A stretch of DNA of 64,000 nucleotides, from positions 13,429,690 to 13,493,689 of the forward strand of contig NC_084601.1 in the NCBI RefSeq assembly GCF_033807715.1, read 5' to 3'. Position 1 is the stretch's first letter; the number at the start of each line of letters is the position of its first letter. This DNA is from Cololabis saira (taxonomy: Eukaryota > Chordata > Actinopteri > Beloniformes > Belonidae). The translations under genes were made by a program, and so were the position numbers. The notes beneath the pieces are model-generated. The model made no database searches and was not told the DNA's origin. It was given only the letters and a program-made list of their open reading frames with translations. Below are positions 1 to 15,000 of the stretch, piece after piece.

Positions 1-4938
<4,938 letters not shown>

Positions 4939-4976
4939 TGTTCCTGTCTGCCCTCAGCCCGTACAAGCAGATTTGT
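4939..4976 (-). other. ctnnb1: 5' UTR part of the beta-catenin start exon
   Basis: The exon with the start codon spans 4926-4976. Its acceptor is a pyrimidine run ending in CAG just right of 4976, and its donor is GTGAGT just left of 4926. The start context is AACAATGG (purine at -3, G at +4), a strong Kozak match. An upstream noncoding exon is therefore required. Confidence 0.75.
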
Positions 4977-5366
4977 CTGAAAAAAGGAAGCAAGTTACAC
5001 AGGAGAGTGAGACAACTCGCACTAAACCTAGTTTCTTATAACGGTGAAGCTAAAACAAACAGTAAATGTCGAGGCGTTTCTTCCAGCGCGGCTCTGTCTC
5101 GGTAATAAACTCTTTCTTGTGCTCGCTGTACCTGTCCAAACCCTGGCTGGGGCAGATCTGAGGGGAAATGCCGAGCCTGCACCTCATACCGAGAGAGCAG
5201 AGCGGTGGGTATTTCCAGGCCAGCACGAACACAATTCACCATTCAGCGGCAAAGAACATCAAAGGCATATTTCTCCCCCTCCCCCTACCACGGCCAAGTT
5301 CCGACCTCGCAGCTTGGGTTTCCAATGAGAGAAACTTCCCCCCCACCCATCCCTCCTCATGCCTAC

Positions 5367-5516
5367 ATTATAGTTCCGCGTTAAAGCGACGCAGAGCCTA
5401 CGCCGTCGATTTAACGCGGCACCATAATTCAGGCTTTACTGCGTACCCTACGCCGTAGGCTCTGCGTCGGTGTAACGCGGAACCATGAATCACGGTGCGC
5501 GTCGCCGTAGCCTACT
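5367..5516. mobile_element. GC-rich palindromic MITE, copy 1
   Basis: Alternating inverted blocks of GACGCAGAGCCTACGCCG and CGGCGTAGGCTCTGCGTC, flanked by GCGTTAAA/TTTAACGC and ATAATTCAGG-like ends. This repeat family occurs four times in the window (also near 6.41, 21.27 and 25.11 kb). It is very CpG-rich compared with its AT-rich surroundings and has no coding capacity. I do not know its database name; it looks like a nonautonomous DNA transposon. Confidence 0.6.
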
Positions 5517-5876
5517 ATGTTTTTTTTTCAGTTTTATCTTTCTGTCTTGCTTCATGGTCTGGAAATGTGTCCCTTAAAAACAAAAATTGTTTAAACCAAA
5601 TCGTGAAATGGTGGAGCAAGCTGATTGGTGAGTCTCAGCTTCAGCCAGAATCCCTGTATACTAATCAGTTACAGAGCTGGCCCTATTTTAAAAGACAACT
5701 CCCACCCTCTTAAAAGGTGAGTTTCAGCTGCTCCATCAGGTCGGAGGTTTATGGTACCTGCTTGCAAAACTAAATGTTACAAAAACAGGTGAAGAAAAGT
5801 GAAGAAAAAATCCGAAGTGCTCAGGGAATTGTTCAGAAAAAAATCTTGAAGGTGCTCTTTGGTGTTGGGGGAAAAA

Positions 5877-6085
5877 AACAATATCTAGTCAAAAAAGGGA
5901 GTCCAAGGCACTCTTCTTGTGGAAAAATATTAAAAAGCCTTTATTGAAACATGGCTAATACGTTTAAAAACATTAAAAACATGCTCCCATGTTTTTAAAC
6001 GTATTAGCCATGTTTCAGTAAAGGCTTTTTAATATTTTTCCACAAGAAGAGTGCCTTGGACTCCCTTTTTTGACTAGATATTGTT
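5877..6085. repeat. Near-perfect 95-bp-arm inverted repeat (hairpin)
   Basis: Left arm 5877-5971, 19-nt loop 5972-5990, right arm 5991-6085. Reading both arms outward I find a single mismatch in 95 positions (ATT against ACT next to GAAACATGG). The arms carry GGGAGTCCAAGGCACTCTTC and end in AATATCTAGTC/GACTAGATATT. It lies in the region I take to be beta-catenin intron 1. It may be a foldback MITE or a tail-to-tail repeat duplication. If transcribed, it would form a long double-stranded stem. Confidence 0.85.
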
Positions 6086-6407
6086 ACAAAAACAGCTTTG
6101 TACCAGCAGCCATCAGTGCCATTAATAAGTGAGGGAAACTGCAACATAACTTTGTATTTATGTTTTGTATTGTCTCATTTATCTTGTTTTTATGAAAAGG
6201 CAAATGTTTTATCCTTTTGCTTGGTTTTAATATTTTAGTGTTTTTATCTACTGATGTTTTAACTTATCTTCTTATCTTGGGGCTGTCCTTCTTGTTCTTT
6301 GTTCTTTTAGCCAAAGCACTATTGTCATTTTACATTATCCTGTGTTGTTGAGTGTATGGTTTTAAAAAATTTACCCAAAAGGTACAATAAATAAATCTAT
6401 GCAAGTA

Positions 6408-6510
6408 ATCTGCGTCGATGTGACGCGGAACCACAAATCACTGCTCGTCGCCGCGTGCCCTACGCCGTATTTTCTGCGTCGGTGTAACGCAGGACCATAA
6501 ATCAGCCTTC
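6408..6510. mobile_element. GC-rich palindromic MITE, copy 2
   Basis: Same family as the copy at 5.4 kb: CTGCGTCGATGTGACGCGG, a centre with CCCTACGCCGTA, then CTGCGTCGGTGTAACGC and ACCATAAATCAGCC. It has inverted internal blocks and no ORF. Confidence 0.6.
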
Positions 6511-6976
6511 ACCTCCGCCCGCAATCACTTCCACGACTCCTCCTCTCATGGTGGCTGCAACTACCAGCGTTAACAAGCCGTCTAATCATCACCAACCGGG
6601 GGAGGGGGGCACAGGCAAACCCAAGTGTTTGGGCTTCCACCAACAAACGAGTCCCCTCTATTAATTGATCAGACCACGCACTTCAAGTCAAGGCTCGGGC
6701 TAACAGGTTGAGCTAACCTGGTTAGCCCGAGCAGCTAACATAAACAATCAGTGTTCAGGGATTCACACACTTAGTAACCCAAGCACACGAGTTAACGCTC
6801 GCCCGCAACGCACACAGACACACAGTCGCTTTCATAATGTTATCCCCTCCTCGTAATTGATGATAGCTGTTATAAAAACCAGTTAAAGCCCACACTGTGA
6901 TCGTGACATTCAAACATACCCCGAGATGTTTAATTCAGGTTTGATTAGCTTAGCAAGCCAAGACGTATGAGAAGTA

Positions 6977-7167
6977 TGCCGCGTTCCATTTGTCCTCGGA
7001 AGTCGGAATTTACCAGTTCCCAGTCGGAATTTTCAACTGGAACGCCCCTCGAAGTGGGATTTCCTACTGGGAAAGTGGGAGAAGCTTCACCACCCCCGAG
7101 TTACCATTCCAAGATGGCTGCCATTCCCAGTTCCCAGTCCGATATCCGAGGTAAATGGAACGCGGCA
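6977..7167. mobile_element. 191-bp MITE with TGCCGCGTTCC terminal inverted repeats
   Basis: The left end TGCCGCGTTCCATTT...CCTCGGA is mirrored by the right end ATCCGAGGTAAATGGAACGCGGCA. TA flanks both ends (6975-6976 and 7168-7169), as expected of Tc1/mariner-class insertions, although the flanking TA could also be part of the TIR. The interior holds a YY1-like CCAAGATGGCTGCC at about 7110-7123. It sits next to the presumed beta-catenin promoter. Confidence 0.75.
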
Positions 7168-7179
7168 TAGATCCGTGCA

Positions 7180-7450
7180 GACCCCCGTCCCCGCTCCCAG
7201 ATGGGTTTATTAGCTCCACCGGGCAGTAACACTGGTAACCGCGCCGCGCTTACCACAATACAGCGGGTCCTCCGTGGTTCTGGTCGGAAATGTTCCCCCC
7301 TTTATCGTGGCTTTAAAAAGGAAGAGGACTAGGTAGGTGAAGAAGCACCCGTGCTGCTCCGAACCACACCCGCTGCTGCTCCGCCGGAGATGCTGCTTCC
7401 GCCCGGCCGTTCAAACATCAAGATGGCGAAGGAGGGAAAACCAACGCTGT
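7180..7450 (-). promoter_or_regulatory. Probable beta-catenin promoter and noncoding first exon
   Basis: This GC/CpG-rich stretch lies upstream of the beta-catenin start exon. On the minus strand there is a TATA-like TTTTTAAAG near 7310-7318. A good splice donor, G|GTAAGC, would end a noncoding exon at 7254. A YY1-like AAGATGGC sits at 7420-7427. No transcript data are available, so exon borders and TSS are inferred. CpG-rich patches at 5.05-5.30 kb are a weaker alternative. Confidence 0.45.
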
Positions 7451-7533
7451 ATCCTGCCGCACTGGGAAAAAATAGAGCCTTGTGTTGAAATAAGTTTTTG
7501 CAGCGCAGGGATTCTTCGTTTTTTTTTTTTGTT

Positions 7534-7665
7534 CTTATACATGTCTGCTTTGACGTTACTTAATCTTGGGAGCTCTGGCTTTTTTCTTTTCGACAGTAAA
7601 AAAGGATAGCAATAAAGGTGTAGGAATGGCTTTCACTGGAAAGGAATGAGTTCAGGAGTTATAGT
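7534..7665. repeat. Direct repeat U, left copy (flanks element B)
   Basis: This block begins CTTATACATGTCTGCTTT and ends GGAGTTATAGT. It is repeated nearly unchanged at 9227-9364, with two substitutions and small A/T indels. It stops exactly where the left TIR of element B begins, and the other copy starts exactly after B's right TIR. Confidence 0.85.
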
Positions 7666-7719
7666 CAGTACTCGAGTTGTAAAAAAAAATCAGGGGGGGA
7701 TGGTGGATTTTATCATATG
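7666..7719. mobile_element. Element B, left-end fragment
   Basis: First ~54 bp of element B (TIR CAGTACTCGAG, then a G run and GGATGGTGG). It ends at element C. The full copy of B starts again at 8475. The fragment is part of a ~100-bp duplication that brackets C. Confidence 0.8.
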
Positions 7720-8425
7720 CGGGGGTGCAGATCCGATGTCAGGATTGGGGGGGGACACCAACGTGATTTTAATTTTAAATGTTTTGCCAATATGCAACTC
7801 ATACCATGCCATAAATTGGTATAGGCTCGCCAAAAAATACTGCACAGGGAATCATTTATTGTGCTTACCATTCTTTTTTATTTGTTCTAAACAGCCAACA
7901 GTGTGTGTCACTGCTTACTTAACTGTTATATTCGTAAATCATAATTTTAAGGGTTTTGGGCATGTCTACTCATCTCAAATTCTTCTCACCATCTTCCTTT
8001 TATCCTATGGGACTACTTTATGCACGATCCATTGATATATGGACTAAACAGTTTAAACAGTTCTAAAAACAAAAAAAAGGGCCCATAAGAGCACAATAAG
8101 CACAGCACAAGTTGACCCAACATCAAATTTATTTACATAAATGTCCATGTTCGTTTTCATCTGTCATTTTCCAGGACTCCCTGGATCTTAATAAGCAGAA
8201 ATAAAATGGTGTAGCAATACTGTCATTCTGTACACCCCAAAACGCACTGTGGATATATAATTTTTTTAGAAATATATTTTTAATAAATATTCTACATATT
8301 CAACCTTTAAGTCTGAAAGTACATTTGTTCAATTTTGAATAATTTAGGGTATTTTTATTGGGGGGGACAATTCATGTTTTTCAGAAATTTGGGGGGACAT
8401 GTCCCCCCCGGGATCTGCACCCATG
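7720..8425. mobile_element. Element C: ~0.7-kb TIR transposon relic
   Basis: Ends GGGTGCAGATCC (7723-7734) and GGATCTGCACCC (8411-8422) are inverted. Subterminal G-rich and C-rich runs (GGGGGGGACA, ACATGTCCCCCC) also mirror each other. No transposase ORF, so it is nonautonomous. It is bracketed by ~100-bp direct repeats (7617-7719 and 8426-8525) that abut its ends. Exact terminal bases are uncertain by 2-3 nt because of G/C runs. Confidence 0.75.
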
Positions 8426-8474
8426 GGTGTAGGAATGGCTTTCACTGGAAAGGAATGAGTTCAGGAGTTATAGT

Positions 8475-9226
8475 CAGTACTCGAGTTGTAAAAAAAATCA
8501 GGGGGGATGGTGGATTTTATCATATGGGGCCTGATAATTTGTGCTGATTACAAATAATATAATATATTACAAATAATAGCACTGACCAAAACACCTGCAG
8601 AAATACTGCAGGAATGACATAGCAGCAGTTAAATGCAGTCTTCTGTAAGCTTTAAATATCCACTGGGCTTACATCAAATACATCAAAACACAACAATAAA
8701 AAACACTTTTCTGAACTTATCAATATGACTCTGTCCTTCACAGGATAAAAATGGATCACTGCAAAAACTCAAAATCTTAACAAGAATATTTGTCTTATTT
8801 CCAGTTAAAATGTCTCATTTTACGGTAGTAAAAAAAATCTCATTACACTTAAAACAAGACTCATCACTGGAAACAACAACAATTTTCACCTGTTTCAAGT
8901 AGATTTTCACTTAAAATAAGTAGGAAAATCTGCCAGTGGAACAAGATTTTTTTGCTTGTAATGAGAAGATAAATCTTCTTGTTCCACTGGCAGATTATTT
9001 TACTTATTTCAAGTGAAAATTTACTTGAAACAGGTGAAAATTGTCAAATAAGTTATTTATCTGGTGATGACTCTAAATGTTGAAATAGCAGTAAAACCAC
9101 ATTCATTGATGAAATGACATAAGGGATGGAAAGGGGGGATGGCAGTTTTAAAGGGGGGATGATTTTGACCGTTTTTATTTCAGGAGGGATGCCATCCCCC
9201 CTCATCCCCCCTCATCTCGAGTACTG
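8475..9226. mobile_element. Element B: 752-bp CAGTACTCGAG-TIR transposon, full copy
   Basis: TIRs are CAGTACTCGAG (8475-8485) and CTCGAGTACTG (9216-9226). Inside, from about 8753, is a fish repeat with an internal inverted pair (AATCTGCCAGTGGAACAAG against CTTGTTCCACTGGCAGAT), probably an older nested element. No ORF of note. A second copy lies at 22260-22950. The CAG...CTG termini suggest a hAT-like group, but no short 8-bp target duplication is seen. Confidence 0.8.
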
Positions 9227-9364
9227 CTTATACATGTCTGCTTTAACATTACTTAATCTTGGGAGCTCTGGCTTTTTTTCTTTTCGACAAAAAAGTAAAA
9301 AAGGATAGCAATAAAGGTGTAGGAATGGCTTTCACTGGAAAGGAATGAGTTCAGGAGTTATAGT
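9227..9364. repeat. Direct repeat U, right copy
   Basis: Second copy of the 132-bp block at 7534-7665. It begins at the first base after the right TIR of element B and continues into unrelated single-copy sequence at 9365. Confidence 0.85.
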
Positions 9365-10826
9365 GATTAGACAGAATCTTTAGATTTATACTAAATTGAC
9401 CGAGGAATACACACATTTAACTTAATAGGATGTTAGGATGTATAATTCACTGATTTAAATCAACAAATTAAGTCATAACTGTAATTCAGTGACAATGACA
9501 GACAACCTGCATCTGCAAAGTATATTTCACACTCCCGTCTGAAGTTAAATTTAGGTTTACTTAGAGGTGAACCTAAAATAAATTGAAAAACATCAAATCA
9601 ATCCATCCATCCATCCTTTGACACCCTCAGTTTTATACTAAGATACATTAAATAAATTATGCAGATTGTTTTGTGCAATAAATATTTAATACAGTAATAT
9701 TTAACAGTTTGGAATTAATTAATACATTTGCTTTTTGGGGAATTATCTTTAAGACACCTGTTATCCAATGTCAGTCATATTACTTTTACTTACGTGTTTT
9801 GTGCTAAAATCATTCTAGCATTATAGAGACACAAGAATTGCAATCTGATAACTAGAAAGCTAAAATTGACTATTTTTGATGAATGAAAGAAAAGGAAAAT
9901 TTCCTTTCATACAGTATAGGGCAAGTCCATGTGTGTGACACATGCTACAGGCCAGACAAGGTCAAAGTCCAAAGTTTCGCTGAGAAACCCAGTGTTGTAA
10001 CAGCAGGAAATAAAAAAGAAACCTGACCGGGAAGTATAACACAATGAACAGTTACAAAAGATGAAGCCAGCCTGTAGAATGGGAATAGAAAGACATTTGT
10101 CCAAAAGGTGTGCACCAAAGTGAAAAGACTTACTTTTAGACACTTTTTTTTTTTTTCATACACTGCTTGCATTATTCTTACATAAAGGTCAGAACTTTGT
10201 ATACCATATGACAAAACAAGAATAGTAAACTTGAAAAGACCTAACTGGCATATAGATCATTCTAATTCCATGTATTGATCTTGCAAATGTACACAGATTT
10301 AATAAATAATGAGCATGTTTTTGATTAACAATATTCTAACGAAATTACAGGTTACCAATACAATCAATTATGCATGTTTTTACACACGGTACAATAAACA
10401 CTTTGACTTTTATGTGAACAAATGCTAATGCACAACAGTAAAATTATGCAACCACTGACTATGCAACAATCAGTACATTTCATGACACCCTCTAGGGAAA
10501 TTGTTACACTTCATGAAGTGGCTCTTCTCCACTCCTTATCCTTTTTTTTAAGTCTGAGGAAGAGCTTTGTGCTTAAGATAGCATTTCACAACAGTTCCTG
10601 CAACACAATCTGCATTGTTTAAGAATTTTTGACCTTTTTCAGGTTCATCATCTCATCCCCACAGCAGGTGCAGTAGGTGCTCATCACTTCTAGACTTCAT
10701 CCCAGCCAGGTATAAGCAGCTGTGAGCCCTCCAAACAGATCCTTATAATATAGACTTTCTTATTCATAGTCAGATAAATGCAAAATAAAAGAGGAGAGGC
10801 CAGGTGAATCCGAATAAATACGCCTT
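9365..10826. other. Intergenic, no gene recognised
   Basis: AT-rich sequence between element B and the end of the dynein light intermediate chain gene, whose poly(A) signal is at 10827. I see only short low-complexity tracts, such as a (CCAT)n patch near 9601-9615. Confidence 0.5.
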
Positions 10827-12070
10827 TTTATTTGACTGATTGACAGATCTGATTATACAAACGCCATCACAGAGCTCTGAAATAACAGGACCAATCAGCG
10901 AGACAATGACTGTACATTCTTGATGTGAACCATGTGCGGACCCCCACCCTCCCCCATCCTGTCCACCACCCTTCCAGCAGTAACTTAACTTAATTCACTA
11001 ATGCTTTTCCCTGTACAAGTAAAGCTCGGCTATCCACCCATCCTTTAAGTCTTTTCTTGACTGAATGTCTTGTATGGCTCTGAGCTGAGTGCTGTGTCTC
11101 AAATGCCAATTATACAACAAGGGTGCCATAACAAGTCTTAGTGCTTGAGTTTGACGTTGTAGTATATTTTTTTTCATGAAGTTTTTGTCATGTAGTGTAT
11201 AGTCAAGCAGATGTGGCTGCTGCAATGGTGGAGTTTGTAATGTCTAAGCATGGTAGTGTTTATCATTTTGGTTGTAATGCAAACAGCCAAAAATTCCCAA
11301 CACTAGTTTAAGGTGGAAAAAAAACTTCCCTAATGTTCCTCTTGTCTGTGTCATTCTTACAGTTGCTCTCACACACACACACACACGCACGCGCGCACAC
11401 ACACATACGCATACACACAAACATGCACACAAATACTGGTAATGATTTTCCCTTCATCTTAAAAAAAAAGACTGTATGTTTGTTCAGCATTTTTCTTTTT
11501 CTCTTTTGTTTTATACTTAATACTTCGGTCAAGTGTGACTTGCCTCACAAACACACAATCATCCCTATATGACCTAAGTGCAGTTTCTTCAACAGACGCT
11601 CTCAGCATGTCCTACAGTAAAAACACTAACTATACCATCACAATAAATGGATGGATAAAACGCCCTCGCTTTCATTTTTGCAGTCAATCTTCTTCTACCG
11701 ATCTTTCATTTCCTCTCTCTCCGACATTCACACCTCAACCCCCCCCATCCCCATCCCCATCCCCACCCATATACCCATATGCTTGCATGTAACAGTGACA
11801 GAAACTTGTCCTTGGTGTAACAGCCAGGGGAAAAAGAGGATTGGGATGGGAGCGAGGTGTGGGTGAAGGAAGGCATAGGGAAAGATGGCAAGTTCTTCTC
11901 CTCGAGAAGAACATGAAAGATAATGGGGAAAGATAATTTTACATCCACCCCTCCATTTACCCATTTTCCCCCACCTCTTATGATGAAGTGGAGAGTGAAC
12001 GTAAAGGGAAAAAGGGAGGCGAACTGTGACTGAGGTGGAGAGGGGAAAAGAAGGAAAGGAGTGTTGGTCT
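10827..12070 (-). terminator. dync1li1: 3' UTR and poly(A) signal of the dynein LIC gene
   Basis: On the minus strand the stop codon at 12071-12073 is followed by ~1.24 kb with no further coding similarity, ending in a canonical AATAAA (complement of 10827-10832). The UTR holds a (CA)n-type tract (11369-11408) and a (CCCCAT)n patch (11740-11770). The cleavage site is inferred from the hexamer only. Confidence 0.65.
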
Positions 12071-15000
12071 TCATGTGTCCTGGCCGTCGGTGGCAGGAGT
12101 GTCGTTGGCATTGGACAAGTCTGAGTCAGTTTCTCGACTGGATATGCGGTCCAGCTCTGCCTGGACGTCACTCAGGCCCAGCTTGGAACCTGTATCAGTT
12201 GTTGGTAGATGCACACAAACACAGACATTACAATGATATCATAACAAAAATAAACACACAAGCATCTTCCACAATGCAGCAAGTAGCAGTCCATTTTCAG
12301 CACTGAAAGGTTAAGTCACAATGCAATAGGCACAAAAGCAAGTGCACATGATTTAAATAAAAGCTGGGTGAAACAGCATCCATTTTATCATTTAAAATGG
12401 ATGTATATGGCAATTTCTTCAATCTAGTTCTGTCTCTAGCAGAAAGCTGCAGTGCTTTCAGTGTTCTCATTGTGTCTTAACTCATTTGCAAAAAGAAAAG
12501 GCAGCCGTTTTATTTGCCGCTGGTGGTCAGGATAACAGCAGGCGCCGCTGTCAAGAAGGAGGGCGAGGCGGACAGAACCATACTACCAGATAAAAGAAGT
12601 ACATAAGATGTAATTTGGGTGTTTGGGCTCAACATTTCCGTTACTGTGAACATATGAGCCAAAAATGGATTGCTCTATTTACCATTATGAAAAAAAATTG
12701 GGTATAATCTATGTTTTATACAATTCTAAATGGGAACAAAAAAAGAAAAGAAAAAGGGAAAATCGTGCAAAAATGTTGGCACCCCGAAGAAAGTTAATGG
12801 AGCATCTTTACAAAGAAAGCCAATATTATAGTCATATACAGTAGAGCACGTTTGCTTCTCTCCTATTCTGCGTATTCTAACATCACAGGATTCCTGTTAT
12901 AGCTGTAAAGAGGGGGCAGGGTGGTGCAGTGAGCAAATTGATACTGCAACACCACATTATTGAAAAAAGAAAAAAAAAAAGAGAAAGCCAGCGAGCCTTC
13001 TCAACTTTGTGAGACCTCTGGTTCATTTACATTTTATAACAGGTGCCGGTGCTCAGGGGAATTTCTACCACTTACTGAAGTACGCTGGAATGCCACAACA
13101 CACTTCAACTTATGCTGTTCTCATATAAGCAATAAACTGTTTAAATGCCTTCCTTGCTAAAAAAAAAGAAAAAAAGAGAAGATGTGGATTACATTTACTT
13201 AATAAAATAGTAGTTTCTAATTTTAAAAAATCAGCACAAAAAAAATTATAATTACCTCACAAGGTTTATTCCCCAACATCCCCCAACTGACACGTTATGG
13301 TTAGTTTGTGGACGGACCTAAAGAGCCCTGTGCATGCAAGATGTCCTTAGCATCTACCAAAACTAGACGCTTTTTGCAGGAAAGATGGTAAAAAGGCTCT
13401 TGAACAACAACAATTGAAATACTTAGTATTTCAGTGAGAGCTCCAAGCTGTGATACTTGCAAATGGTACAAATGGACTGTTACTAAGAACTCAACCACAT
13501 GGGGTGCCCAAGCTCTGGCTCCAAGGCCCCTTTCCTTTTTTTATTTTTTTTATTATTTTGAAACTAAAAATAAAAGTTAAAAATAAATATGAATAAATAA
13601 AGAGCTGAAAATTAAATAAGAAAAAAAGTAACATTCTTTAAAGTGTTAAAGAAACAAGTAATCTTTGATATTATATCTTATAAAAATCAGGAGAGTCAGA
13701 TCACAGAAATGTTTGCCAATAAATTATTCCTACTGCATTATGAGAAACAACAGCATTATTGTGAAAGTTCCCATTTTTATACCATAGACTTTATTATAAA
13801 TGTATTTGGGGCAAATAATAAAAAAATATATGTGCTCCCTTAAACAAAAATAACATGTACCGGGTATGTACTACACTACCACTACATTATTACTGCTTAA
13901 TATGCCTAAATACATCATATGTTGACATTCGTGCCCAGCCTTAGTTAGAATCATGTGCATTGATTGTGACAAATGTTAGTGATGAGAAATGCAATGCAAC
14001 ATGCAATTAATAACTAACTTTATGAAAGAAAAAGAAAGAAAAACTGCTTAAATGAATGTTGACGTTGAAGGGGGAGAGGATATTAGAGGAGAGATGATGC
14101 AGATGTCTGAAGAGATCATCTACACATGTTCGGCTTCCTGCTGGAAATGCTTACTTTGTTTTTTTTTAGCTGGCAATGAATATGAAAAATCAATGAGTCT
14201 ATTTATTATATAATCATCAATTTCTTTTTTTGAAAACAAATCTAAAGGGATGTGGCACAAAAATAACGTAGCTCTGGTCCCATCTGTTTGTACCAGAAGT
14301 AAATACGTGATAGAGGAGGATCGATCTCGGGAATGTTCCTGCTTGATTGTTGGAAAAAGGCGGGGGGCAGGGTGGGTGGTCAAAAGAAATAAAGGCCATA
14401 CACAAGCAGTAATAGATGAGAAATATCTTTCTCTCACACACACCTTAACGTGGCCAGCATCCTCTGACTAGCACATATACATACACACATTATGAATGTT
14501 AATAGACTGCACAAAGACTGTGAGTGTGATTAAGGAAGAAATGACATTTTCACTGAGTTACAAACAAAGAGGTGATGAGTGCATGCTCTTCTAATGAGCG
14601 TGGAGGAGTTTATCATTTTCTTTACGATCACATCTAAAGTAGAGAAAAACTAGGACAGTAAAGATGATGGAGTGTACATGGAAGCACTGATGAGACGTGG
14701 TGGAGGGTGGAATATAATTTTTTACATACAAATAAAAAACTTGAATGTCTCATCGTTTTTTATATACTATTTTAAATAAATTTTTAAAAAAAAGGGAGTG
14801 TGCCCGCACCTGACTTCCTTACAGTTCCTGGAGTGTTATTGCCACCCCCTGGTGTCCCCGGTCCTGTACCCGCTTTCTTTGTCAGTAGGCTGTTGAAGAA
14901 GTTGGCCAGCACGCCTTCACTGGTCTGACCTGCAGCATTAAAGCGCTAAAGTTGAAATATTGCTCATGCAGTGACAGAGCAACAAACTAAAAGTGTTTTT

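Noticed and set aside
5036..5458. Overlapping GC-rich open frames on both strands right of the beta-catenin start exon
   Set aside because: No family similarity. The openness comes from GC-rich sequence and the palindromic MITE at 5367-5516.
7423..7485. Short plus-strand ORF MAKEGKPTLYPAALGKN beginning in an AAGATGGCG context near the beta-catenin promoter
   Set aside because: Only 20 codons with no family match. The ATG context is better read as a YY1-like promoter motif; a divergent gene cannot be supported.
11706..12171. Two long minus-strand open frames over the end of the dynein LIC gene
   Set aside because: They overlap the true last exon in other frames or lie in the 3' UTR; the frame that ends TPATDGQDT matches the family.
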